A stretch of DNA of 64,000 bases, from the NCBI GenBank assembly GCA_963765375.1, contig CAVXVZ010000010.1, forward strand, positions 124,001 to 188,000. Direction: 5' to 3'. The notes beneath the pieces were generated by a model. It was not told where the DNA came from, made no database searches, and was given only the letters and a program-made list of their open reading frames with translations. Shown here piece after piece: positions 9,708 to 17,508 of this stretch. Position numbers and translations under genes: made by a program. Each line of letters begins with the position of its first letter. Position 1 is the first letter of the stretch. This DNA is from Roseiarcus sp963765375 (GTDB taxonomy: Bacteria; Pseudomonadota; Alphaproteobacteria; Rhizobiales; Beijerinckiaceae).

Positions 9708-10092
9708 GGGAACCGGGCCGGCGCGGGCGCGCCCCGGACGAGCCGACGCGGCGAGGCCCTGGGCGGCTTGGGCCATGCAAATTGCCGCAAACAGGCAAAA
9801 GCCGACGAAAATAAGATTGCTTGAATTGGCTTTTATTTATTTTTTGGATTCGGGGCTTTTCAATGGGTTAGACCCGATTCAAATAAGAAAAATCTCCCCT
9901 CCTCCGTCCTCGCCGCCGGCCGCGTCCGAAGCGGCGGGTTCAATCCGGCCAGTGGAGAGAGGTATAGCATGAATTCCGATTATCGCAAAGATATTTCGCA
10001 AGATTTTGATTCGCGCCACGGCCGCGGCGATTCCCGTCAGTCCGCGTCCGCTCCGAGGCCTCCCGCCGCCGGGCGTCGAGATGCGCGCGCTT
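9708..10092. other. Intergenic region, AT-rich core
   Basis: 385 bases between the CCA-transferase and cupin genes. The middle (9806-9900) is strikingly AT-rich for this genome and includes an oligo-T/A tract near 9832-9845. It contains CTTTTCAATGGGTT (about 9856-9869), which recurs near 61036 with a TTGGATTC upstream in both places. A promoter or terminator is plausible but not proven. Confidence 0.4.
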
Positions 10093-10157
10093 CTATGAAC
10101 TCCGCGGGTCGTCCTTCAAATCCCGGTATTCGATCCCCAACGGCCCGACGCCTGTGA
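9969..10157 (+). CDS. Doubtful small ORF, 62 residues
   Basis: An ATG at 9969 follows a fair ribosome-binding site (GGAGAGAGG, spacing about 6) and the AT-rich stretch above, which could be a promoter. The product is polar and Arg/Ser/Pro-rich (MNSDYRKDISQDFDSRHGRG at the start), with no recognisable domain. Its last 65 bases run antisense through the 3' end of the cupin gene, which argues against it. Listed only because of the translation signal. Confidence 0.2.
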   Translation: MNSDYRKDISQDFDSRHGRGDSRQSASAPRPPAAGRRDARASMNSAGRPSNPGIRSPTARRL

Positions 10158-10521
10158 TCTGGGTGATGTATTCGCCGGACTTCGCCCAGTGGAAATGCCA
10201 GGTATCGCCGGGAAGAACGACGACGGCGCCGGGCGGATACGCCTTCACCTTCTCGCCGTCGAACCGCTCGCCGAGGCCTATGTAGAAAACGCCGGACATC
10301 ACGGTGTAGATTCGGTCTTCCGGGTGTCTGTGCGGCATCAGCTTCGTGCCGGAGGCCGCCTTGACCCGGATCAGATAGGGGCCCGGCTTCGAGGGTTCGC
10401 CGACGATGACGGCGAGATGCGCCGAAGCCGGAAACGCCGGGAACGGCTTCCAGTCGATGTCTTCGGGCAGGATCGATCTGAAAACGGCTTCATTCGGCTG
10501 ATGGGTTCGAACCACTGCCAT
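10093..10521 (-). CDS. Cupin domain-containing protein
   Basis: 142 residues from an ATG at 10521, preceded by AAGGAG at a good distance. An upstream ATG at 10584 lacks this signal. The single cupin fold shows both motifs: LMPHRHPEDRIYTVMSGVFY (HxHx3-4E type) and PPGAVVVLPGDTWHFHWAK (G-x5-PxG-x2-H-x3). The His pairs would bind a metal. Small stand-alone cupins have many roles, so no reaction is proposed. No partner gene lies next to it. Confidence 0.8.
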   Translation of the reverse strand: MAVVRTHQPNEAVFRSILPEDIDWKPFPAFPASAHLAVIVGEPSKPGPYLIRVKAASGTKLMPHRHPEDRIYTVMSGVFYIGLGERFDGEKVKAYPPGAVVVLPGDTWHFHWAKSGEYITQITGVGPLGIEYRDLKDDPRSS

Positions 10522-10835
10522 TGCGAACTCCTTGTCCTGAACCTGATGAGGTGACCGGTACATCGGGGTGTGATTTTCCTGCATGAATCAACTGCCGCTT
10601 GATCGCCATTGTGAAAACGGCGCCGGCGCCTGGGCTCTCCGCCGAGCTAAGCCGAAGCCCAACGGAAAATCATTCGCCTTTCCGGATCAACCGGCGGGGG
10701 CGTGCGATGGAAGTCGAAAGGCGGCGGTTGCGATCGAAGCGGGCCGCCCGGTGGCCGCTGACGCGAGGGGAGGGGGCCGCTTGGGCGACCCCCGCGCTGT
10801 TGCGCGCGCCGGCGACGGGCGGGGCTCGGCAAGCC
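10522..10835. other. Intergenic region without a supported gene
   Basis: About 314 bases upstream of the cupin gene and downstream of the DUF2852 gene. The short plus-strand ORFs here have biased, repetitive compositions (Arg/Gly/Ala) and look like chance. No convincing terminator or RNA was seen. Confidence 0.4.
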
Positions 10836-11294
10836 TCAGTTGCGCGGATGGGCCGGCGGCTCGGCTGACGAATTCGGGTCGTAGGGACGCTGGCGCCGCT
10901 CGGCCATGAACTGATCGAACTCAGCGCGGTCCTTGGCGAAACGCAGCCGGCCCAGGAAGTCCTTGAACTCGCGCTGCTCGTCTTCGAGGCGCTTCAGCGT
11001 CTCGGCGCGATAATCGTCGAAGGCGTTGTTGCCGCTCGAGGCCGGGCCGAACCAATCGCGGGCGCCCCGCACGCGCTCCATCCTGGAGCGGATCACGTCC
11101 ATTTTTTCCTGCATGCGAGAGATCTTTCGCTCCCAACGGTCCCCGCGGTGCTCCCAGCCGAACATCGGCTCATCTCCTGCGTAGATTGGATGACGCCAGA
11201 ATCCGAATCTTCCTCTGGCGATCAGGAAGCCAAGCATCAGGAGACCCAGCGGCCACCACCAAACGAACCCCAAAATCATCAGAATGAGAGGCAT
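10836..11294 (-). CDS. DUF2852 domain-containing protein
   Basis: 152 residues from the ATG at 11294. An N-terminal membrane helix (PLILMILGFVWWWPLGLLML) is followed by a basic linker, a glycine/tryptophan-rich patch and a charged, probably coiled-coil C-terminal half (RLEDEQREFKDFLGRLRFAK). This is the usual DUF2852 layout. A palindrome identical in form to the one at the tetR start lies 19-39 bases upstream of the ATG, so the gene is probably a target of that repressor. Function unknown; the family is proteobacterial and membrane-bound. Confidence 0.85.
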   Translation of the reverse strand: MPLILMILGFVWWWPLGLLMLGFLIARGRFGFWRHPIYAGDEPMFGWEHRGDRWERKISRMQEKMDVIRSRMERVRGARDWFGPASSGNNAFDDYRAETLKRLEDEQREFKDFLGRLRFAKDRAEFDQFMAERRQRPYDPNSSAEPPAHPRN

Positions 11295-11312
11295 GGCATG
11301 TCCTCGGTTGTG

Positions 11313-11333
11313 AATGTAACGAACATTTACATT
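11313..11333. promoter_or_regulatory. Putative TetR operator upstream of the DUF2852 gene
   Basis: A perfect inverted repeat with 7-base arms (AATGTAA ... TTACATT) and a 7-base spacer. The same arms (ATGTAA-N7-TTACAT) occur at 12111-12129 on the tetR start. The shared sequence ATGTAACGAA and equal spacing suggest one regulator binds both. Confidence 0.65.
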
Positions 11334-11443
11334 AGTCGCGGCCGTTGTCAAGCGCCTCCTCGCGGATTTCCGATCCCGCCAGGCGACAGAGCCGTGCGGC
11401 CGCACGGATGGATACCGGCTTTCGCAGAGATGACAGGTCGCCG

Positions 11444-12112
11444 TCAACGGGCCGGGTTTCGCGGCGGCTCCGCGTTGACTCCGAGCCCTCGCAGATAGAC
11501 CAGCATGTGCGCTTCCAGAAGCTCCGCCGGCGACATCGGCAATGCGCGTTGCGCGCCGTCGCCGCGCCCGAACAGCGAAGCGACGCCGTGCGCCATTGCC
11601 CAGATGTGGAGCGCGACCATCAAGGCCGGCGGGCGGGCGCCCGCGGGCATCGCGGCGCAGACTTTGTCCGCGGCCCCGCGCAACACCGCGAAGGCCCGCT
11701 CGCCGGCTTCCCGCAGCGGGGGATTGGCGCCGACCGGAACGCCGGCCTCGAACATCGCCGAATAGAACGCGGGCTCGGCGCGGGCGAATTCGAGATAGGC
11801 CTTGCCGAGCCGGTCGAGCGCGGTGAATTCATCGGGGCGTCCTTCGTCCCAGGCGCGCCCCAGCGCCGCGGCGAACTGTTCAAAGCCGCGCAGCGCCACA
11901 TTGGCCATCAACTCGTCGCGGTCGCGGAAATGGCGATAGGGCGCGGCCGGGCTGACGCCGGCGAAGCGCGCCGCCTCCGCGAAGGTAAACCCCGCCGTCC
12001 CTTTTCTGGCGATCAATTCCAGCGCCGCGCGGATCAGCGCCTCGCGCAAATTGCCGTGATGATAGCCGCGCGGCGCCTCCGCCTCGCCCGGCTTGTCCTT
12101 GCGCCAGCTCAT
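11444..12112 (-). CDS. TetR family transcriptional regulator
   Basis: 222 residues. The N-terminal helix-turn-helix is clear: GYHHGNLREALIRAALELIA at residues 16-35, then GFTFAEAARFAGVSPAAPYR and HFRDRDELM. The C-terminal half resembles the WHG/TetR_C_33 type (AFYSAMFEAGVP, IWAMAHGVASLFG). The frame has no nearer upstream ATG or GTG, so ATG 12112 is the likely start. No ribosome-binding site is visible, and the start codon lies inside a palindrome, which suggests a leaderless or self-repressed transcript. It lies directly upstream of the DUF2852 gene on the same strand. Confidence 0.88.
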   Translation of the reverse strand: MSWRKDKPGEAEAPRGYHHGNLREALIRAALELIARKGTAGFTFAEAARFAGVSPAAPYRHFRDRDELMANVALRGFEQFAAALGRAWDEGRPDEFTALDRLGKAYLEFARAEPAFYSAMFEAGVPVGANPPLREAGERAFAVLRGAADKVCAAMPAGARPPALMVALHIWAMAHGVASLFGRGDGAQRALPMSPAELLEAHMLVYLRGLGVNAEPPRNPAR

Positions 12113-12129
12113 GTAACGAATGCTTACAT
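12111..12129. promoter_or_regulatory. Putative TetR self-operator overlapping its start codon
   Basis: The inverted repeat ATGTAA-N7-TTACAT is nearly identical to the site at 11313-11333. Its left end overlaps the tetR ATG (12110-12112). Binding here would block initiation of the repressor's own gene. Assignment to this TetR is inference. Confidence 0.62.
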
Positions 12130-12261
12130 AGGACCGGCGCAGGAGTCGATGCCGGACCCTCCGCAAGGCGGGCCGGTCGCTGGCAGGGGCGCGAGACGTG
12201 ATACGCGCGACTGCCGGCGCCTGACCTGACCCACGCCGAGCTGGCGTGGCAGGGGATCGTC

Positions 12262-13572
12262 TCAGTCGAGCCGCAACGCTGCTTTCGCGGTCCCGGGCCC
12301 GACCGGAACGTTGAAGGTCTTCGCCCCGGCGGTCACAACGCCCTGTCCGGGCGCGGCGCGATAAATGCGGTACTCGCCCTTCGCATCGGTGAACGTGGTG
12401 AACTTGCGGCCGCCGACCGCGAGCGTGACCGGCTTGAAGGCGAGCGGCTTGCCGCTCTGGTCCGCAAGCGCCCCGGTCGCCGCGGGCGGCTCGTTTGGAA
12501 ACGCGAACATGAACGGGTTGAAGATCGTGTCCCAATAGACCATCACGTCGGTCACGCCGGCGTACCCGAAGGCCGGCCCGCCAACGGTCACGCTTGCGGT
12601 TTGGGTGTTGGCGCTGGTCTGGGTGTTCGACGACGTATTGGTCCATTCGAAGCTGCCGGTCGCTTTCAGGCTGCCGGTGAACGGCACTTTGATCCCGGCC
12701 GAGACGCTGATGCTGACGCCATACTGGACCTGGGTGGAATGCGTGTTGGTGTCGGTGACGGAGTTCTGCTGGGCATAGGTTTGGGTCGGGATGGGATCGG
12801 CCGCGGTCAAAGGCGGAATGTAGGGAAAGCTCTGCGTCGTCGGAGCGTAGCGGTTCGGGTCGATGGCTGCGGCCCCCGACGCGAACGGGTTGAGCGCAAG
12901 GATGGTGGCGTAGTCGGCGCCATTCAGACCGGCGCTCGCCAGCTGCTGCTGGAGGCCCGGCGGCATCGAAGCCGGGTTCTTGAGCCAGCTCACGTAGACA
13001 TACTGGATGTTCATGGTCGGCCCGTTCACCCCGAGTTGCCAGTCGATGTTGTCCTGCGGGTCGATGGCCACATTCAGTTGTGGGTTGAGCCAGAGATAGA
13101 AGATGTCATGGTCATGGCTGATGCCGTCCGTGCCGGGCCCCTGGCATTTGATGTCGAGGGTCGTGCTTTTCTTTATCTCGATGGAGCTGCTGTCCGTCGA
13201 GGTCTTGGAGGTGTTGAAGTCTGTGGTGGCGCCGAGTTGCACGACGCCCACATCCAGGCCGGCGGACGCCGTGACGTCGACCCCGGCTTTGAACGAACTG
13301 CTGGTCGAAGTGTTCGTGCCAGTGGTGCTGCCGGCCCCGTAATCCACCGAGGAGGTGCTCTTGCCGCCATTCGTGCCGGGCGGCGCATACAGAAGCGTAA
13401 GCACCTGGTATTTCGGCAGGGCGGTCCCGGTGACAGGCTGGTTGGCCGCCTGGACGGCGAATGGAGGCGAGTTGGTGTCGAAGCCGCCGAGATGCGTCCC
13501 CCCGCTTCCATCCATGTTGATCCGCCAGAGCTTGTTGTCGGTGCCCTGGAAAAAGATGAAGTTGTCGGCCAC
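12262..13572 (-). CDS. Unrecognised protein with lectin-like repeat and aerolysin-like segments
   Basis: 436 residues from a GTG at 13572. Residues 1-33 form a tectonin/beta-propeller-like repeat (NFIFFQGTDNKLWRINMDG). Two Ser/Thr-rich amphipathic stretches follow, residues 84-140 (STSSSFKAGVDVTASAGLDV) and 271-330 (VSISVSAGIKVPFTGSLKAT, then SSNTQTSANTQTASVTV). These look like the beta-hairpin modules of aerolysin/ETX-MTX2 pore-forming proteins. Residues 366-436 resemble a carboxypeptidase-regulatory or Ig-like fold (GRKFTTFTDAKGEYRIYRA). No signal peptide is seen. A further copy of the N-terminal repeat continues in frame upstream (13573-13680) without a start codon, so the true N-terminus may be longer or broken. 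Function is inferred only from pattern. Confidence 0.6.
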   Translation of the reverse strand: MADNFIFFQGTDNKLWRINMDGSGGTHLGGFDTNSPPFAVQAANQPVTGTALPKYQVLTLLYAPPGTNGGKSTSSVDYGAGSTTGTNTSTSSSFKAGVDVTASAGLDVGVVQLGATTDFNTSKTSTDSSSIEIKKSTTLDIKCQGPGTDGISHDHDIFYLWLNPQLNVAIDPQDNIDWQLGVNGPTMNIQYVYVSWLKNPASMPPGLQQQLASAGLNGADYATILALNPFASGAAAIDPNRYAPTTQSFPYIPPLTAADPIPTQTYAQQNSVTDTNTHSTQVQYGVSISVSAGIKVPFTGSLKATGSFEWTNTSSNTQTSANTQTASVTVGGPAFGYAGVTDVMVYWDTIFNPFMFAFPNEPPAATGALADQSGKPLAFKPVTLAVGGRKFTTFTDAKGEYRIYRAAPGQGVVTAGAKTFNVPVGPGTAKAALRLD

Positions 13573-13709
13573 GACCGGAGTGGATTTCGTCTTGTAGCCG
13601 GCGAGATTCGTGCCCCCGCTTCCGTCGAGGTTGGTCCGCCAGAGTTTGTCGTCGGTGCCGCGAAAATAGACGCGTCCGCAAGCTTTAGTCCCAAACGAAA
13701 GAAATTGTC

Positions 13710-13725
13710 TGTGACGCGCGTCACA
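13710..13725. promoter_or_regulatory. CRP/FNR-type palindrome
   Basis: TGTGACGCGCGTCACA is a perfect 16-base palindrome and matches the CRP consensus TGTGA-N6-TCACA exactly. It lies 138 bases upstream of the GTG of the lectin/aerolysin-like gene. In this genome cAMP signalling is plausible because two class III cyclase genes lie nearby, though both are frameshifted. The regulator is inferred. Confidence 0.5.
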
Positions 13726-13949
13726 CTTCGAGGAAGTGCAACAGCTCAGAGCGGCGGAATATCATTCGGGTGAAAGTGGGCTTATCCCATGCGCAGCGCG
13801 CTATTTACATCCAAATCTCTTGCTGCTGCTGCTTGGAGCGGGGCGCTAGTTCTCATGTTAACCATAAAGTGTTTGATAGAAGTTGCAGCCTTGGAGGGCT
13901 GCGGCGGCGGAAGCCGCGCCAAGGAGCCGCGCGCTGAAGCAACGGGGCC

Positions 13950-14012
13950 TCCAGCGCCGCGCGGATCAGGGCCTCGCGCAAATCGCCGTGATGATAGCCG
14001 CGAGGCACCTCT
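13950..14012 (-). pseudogene. Fragment of a second tetR gene
   Basis: About 63 bases match 12018-12080 of the intact tetR gene with roughly five mismatches. Read on the minus strand they encode PRGYHHGDLREALIRAALE, the start of a TetR DNA-binding domain. The frame has no recognisable continuation and the rest of the gene is absent. It is either a partial duplication or a remnant of a deleted paralogue. Confidence 0.65.
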
Positions 14013-14050
14013 GCTAACCTGAATCCGGATCATCGGCGCGAGGCATTGCA

Positions 14051-15073
14051 ATGAAAAAGATCGGCTTCCTCTCTTTTGGCCATTGGACGCCCTCGCCTCA
14101 GTCGCAGACCCGTTCGGCCTCCGACGCCCTTCTGCAATCCATAGATCTCGCCGTCGCGGCCGAGGAACTGGGAGCGGACGGGGCCTATTTTCGCGTTCAC
14201 CACTTCGCCCGCCAGCTCTCCTCGCCCTTCCCGCTCCTCGCCGCTGTCGGCGCGAAGACCCGCCGGATCGAGATCGGCACGGCGGTCATCGACATGCGCT
14301 ACGAGAATCCGCTCTACATGGCCGAGGATGCAGGCGCGGCCGACCTGATCGCCGGCGGCCGCCTGCAGCTGGGCGTCAGCCGGGGCTCGCCCGAGCAGGT
14401 GATCGAGGGATGGCGCCACTTCGGCTATCGCCCGGCGGAGGGTCAGAGCGACGCCGACATGGGCCGGCGCCACGCCGAGGTCCTGCTCGAGGCGCTGCTC
14501 GGCGAGGGTTTTGCCCAGCCGAACCCTCGTCCGATGTTCCAGAACCCGCCGGGCCTGTTGCGCCTCGAGCCCTATTCGGAGGGCCTGCGCGACCGGATCT
14601 GGTGGGGCGCCGGCTCCAACGCCACCGCGTCCTGGGCAGCGAAGCTCGGCATGAATTTGCAGAGCTCGACGCTCAAGGACGACGAGACCGGCGAGCCGTT
14701 CCATGTCCAGCAGGCCGCCCAGATCCGGACTTTCCGCGCCGCATGGAAAGAGATTGGCCATGGGCGCGAGCCACGGGTCTCGGTGAGCCGCAGCATCTTC
14801 CCGCTGATCGATGGGCGGGACCACGCCTATTTCGGTCGTGAGGACCAGGAAGGGGACCAGATCGGCTTTATCGACCAGAAGACGAGGGCGATCTTCGGCC
14901 GCGGCTACGCCGCCGAACCGGACCGCCTGATTGAGCAGCTCAGCAAGGACGAGGCCATCGCCGAGTCCGACACGCTGCTTCTGACCATCCCCAACCAGCT
15001 GGGGGTCGCCTATTGCGCGCATGTCATCGAGGCGATCCTCGAACACGTCGCCCCGGCCCTTGGCTGGCGCTGA
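14051..15073 (+). CDS. LLM class flavin-dependent oxidoreductase
   Basis: 340 residues with the bacterial luciferase-like fold: MKKIGFLSFGHWTPS at the start, AVAAEELGADGAYFRVHHFA, RIEIGTAVIDMRYENPLYMA and GRLQLGVSRGSPEQVI. These are the flavin-binding elements of FMN/F420-type LLM monooxygenases. The substrate cannot be read from sequence. It stands alone, between a tetR remnant and a cyclase gene, so context adds little. Confidence 0.85.
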   Translation: MKKIGFLSFGHWTPSPQSQTRSASDALLQSIDLAVAAEELGADGAYFRVHHFARQLSSPFPLLAAVGAKTRRIEIGTAVIDMRYENPLYMAEDAGAADLIAGGRLQLGVSRGSPEQVIEGWRHFGYRPAEGQSDADMGRRHAEVLLEALLGEGFAQPNPRPMFQNPPGLLRLEPYSEGLRDRIWWGAGSNATASWAAKLGMNLQSSTLKDDETGEPFHVQQAAQIRTFRAAWKEIGHGREPRVSVSRSIFPLIDGRDHAYFGREDQEGDQIGFIDQKTRAIFGRGYAAEPDRLIEQLSKDEAIAESDTLLLTIPNQLGVAYCAHVIEAILEHVAPALGWR

Positions 15074-15439
15074 CGCTTGAGCCGTTTCCACCCGCGAAGA
15101 AGCGCGGCATAGGCCCCCCAATAGGTCAGGCCAAATCCGATGTCAGCGGCTCCTGGTTGTCGATCGAAGCTCGCGACCCCAACGGGCCATAGTCGTGTCG
15201 GCCTGGCGGACGGCAGTGTCTCAGTTTGAATTCCCGTTTCGGGCGGATAGCGGTCGTTCGAGAATCGTGCGGTAATGGCGAGGTTGCGCCAGAACGGCGG
15301 TAGAGGACGGGCCGACCCCGACCAGTTTCCTCGTTCTGAGGTCGCCCCAAAAGTTGCCATTCGCCCAAGCACAGCTGTGGGGCGATCGAGCGGCAACGCG
15401 CCTGGATTGGTGGTACACTGCCGGCATCCGGAGGGAGCA
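15074..15439. other. Intergenic region with one arm of a 16-base inverted repeat
   Basis: 366 bases without a supported gene. It contains GTCTCAGTTTGAATTC at 15218-15233; the exact reverse complement lies at 17454-17469, beyond the cyclase gene. A GGAGGGA just before 15440 is the ribosome-binding site of the cyclase. Confidence 0.45.
15218..15233 (+). repeat. Left arm of inverted repeat flanking cyclase gene 1
   Basis: GTCTCAGTTTGAATTC, repeated exactly in inverted orientation at 17454-17469. The two arms bracket the cyclase gene (2.2 kb apart). Sequence next to the arms is not clearly similar, so this may be the end of a small mobile cassette or a dispersed repeat. Confidence 0.45.
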
Positions 15440-17297
15440 GTGACCGAAACTCGGAAGCTCGCGGCGATCCTGGTGTCCGACGTCGTCGGCTACAGCCGGC
15501 TCGCCGGGGCGGACGAAGATCGCATCCTCGCTCGGCTCCGAACCCTTCGCAGCGATCTGATTGATCCCACAATCTCCGTGCATCATGGCCGCATCGTCAA
15601 GCGCACCGGCGACGGCAGCGTCATCGAGTTCCGCAGCGTAGTCGACGCGGTGCGCTGCGCGCTCGAAGTGCAGCACGCCATGGTCGAGCGCAATGCGGGC
15701 GTCGCGCCCGACAAGCGCATAGAATTTCGCATCGGCATTCATTTGGGCGACGTCGTCGAGGAGAGCGACGGCGATCTGATGGGCGACGGCGTCAATATCG
15801 CCGCGCGACTGGAAGGGATCGCCGGGCCGGGCGCGATCTGTCTTTCCGAGGACGCCTACCGTCAGGTGAGCGGCAGGCTCGATATGGCGGTCACGGATCT
15901 CGGCCAGACGCAGCTCAAGAACATCGAAAGGTCGATCCGGGTCTATTCGCTGCAAGTCGGAGTCCCCGCCCAAGCGAAACCTGCGACCGAGGCCAAGGCC
16001 GCCGAGCCGAAAAAGCGTTCGCGGCTAGGACTTCCTGGTCGCGGGGATCGTTGCGCTCATCGTGATCGCGGCCGGCGCCTGGTATTTCCTTGGAGCGAAC
16101 CGCCCCGCCCAAGCCGCGCATCTGTCCATCGTCGTGCTGCCCTTCGCCAATCTCTCAGGCGATCCGGCGCAGGATTATTTCGCCGACGGGATCACTGAAA
16201 ATCTGACCACCGAACTGTCGCGCATCCACGACAGTTTCGTGATCGCCCGCAACACGGCTTTCGCCTACAAGGGCAAACCAATCGACGCCAAAGAGATCGG
16301 CAAGGAGCTCGGCGTTCGCTATGTGCTCGAAGGTTCGGTCCAGCGCGACCAGAACCGGGTGCGGGTCAACGCCCAACTCATCGATACCGAGTCGGGCGCG
16401 CACCTCTGGGCCGAGCGATTCGAGGAAGACACGGCCGATCTGTTCAAGCTGCAGGATCAGATCGTCGCGCGGTTGGCCAACACGTTGAACGCAGCACTTA
16501 TTAAGGCGGAAGCGGCGAAGGGCGCCCGCTCGACCAACCCGGATGCGAACGATCTCGTCATGCGCGGTCTGGCGCTTATGAATGAGCCGAATCTTCAGCC
16601 CAGCAAGAACAATGCGGCGCGGACTTTGTTCGAACAGGCGCTCGCGATCGACCCCAACAATGCGAAGGCCATCGCCGGCGTCGCTGAAACATATTTCACC
16701 GAGTTTCTCTTTGGATGGGGAAAATCCGAGACCGACTACGACGCCAAAATACTTGGTCTGGCGGACCGCGCGATCGCCCTCGCTCCAGATTACTACCGAC
16801 CGTACGAGTTTAAGAGCATTTACTTGAGCATCTCGCACCGCTCTGATGAGGCGGTCCGCGCCGCCAGCGCCGGCCTCGCCGTCAATCCAAATCAACCGAA
16901 TCTCTACGCAGCGCGAGCGACGGGAGAAATTTCGCTTGGCCATTTCGACCAGGCCAAATCCGACGTGCAACAGGCGATTCGGTTGAGCCCGCATGATCCA
17001 TTTAAGACGATCTGGGATACGAATCTCGGCGACATAGAAATTGGCGCGGGTCGTCCCGAAGCGGCAATCGTCGAATACCGAAAGTCGATCGACGCCGGCG
17101 ATCACACCTACTGGAACTACGCCAACCTCGCCGCCTCCTATGCGCTCCTGGGCAAGATGGACGAGGCGAAGCCGTTCGTGGCTGAAACCCTTCGCCTCAA
17201 TCCGAGCTTCACCATCAAATGGTATCGCGAGCACGTCCCCTACGACCTTCCGACCCGCGACGAGGGTCTGCGTAAGGCGGGGTTTGCGGAAGAATGA
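15440..17297 (+). pseudogene. Adenylate/guanylate cyclase with TPR domain, frameshifted
   Basis: A GTG at 15440 with GGAGGGA upstream starts a class III nucleotide cyclase domain (ETRKLAAILVSDVVGYSRLA, KRTGDGSVIEFRSVVDAVRC, FRIGIHLGDVV, GDGVNIAARLE; residues about 5-170). After KKRSR near 16020 the frame is lost. The continuation is in another frame, beginning with the expected membrane helix (FLVAGIVALIVIAAGAWYFL), then the TolB-like region (IVVLPFANLSGDPAQDYFAD, RYVLEGSVQRDQNRVRVNAQ) and TPRs to 17297. One frameshift near 16015-16035 separates the halves. The paralogue at 32124 has the same architecture. If the shift is real, only a soluble cyclase domain would be made. Confidence 0.82.
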
Positions 17298-17453
17298 AGG
17301 CGGAGCGCGGTCGCTGACTGCTTAACATCCCCCAAAACGCTAGCGACGACGGTGCATTACCTGCGCGATCCCTGCCGAGCGTGGAATTTCCTTTTTGCAC
17401 GGTGGCGGTTCGGACGATAGACAAACCGGAACTTCCGCTTCGGGTCGGGAACA

Positions 17454-17469
17454 GAATTCAAACTGAGAC
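17454..17469 (-). repeat. Right arm of inverted repeat flanking cyclase gene 1
   Basis: GAATTCAAACTGAGAC, the exact reverse complement of 15218-15233. It lies between the end of the cyclase gene and the 3' end of the radical SAM gene. Confidence 0.45.
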
Positions 17470-17508
17470 GCTCCCCGGCGGACGCGCGAGTCGCGTGCTC
17501 GGCGCCGC

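Larger units (their letters stand above)
13573..14050. other. Non-coding stretch with gene remnants
   Basis: It holds, from left to right: an extra in-frame repeat unit of the neighbouring gene (VYFRGTDDKLWRTNLDGSGG on the minus strand, 13573-13680), a CRP-type palindrome (13710-13725), a short plus-strand ORF at 13789 whose start is hydrophobic (SLAAAAWSGALVLMLTIKCL) but which runs into other sequence, and a 63-base tetR fragment (13950-14012). None is a convincing intact gene. Confidence 0.5.
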
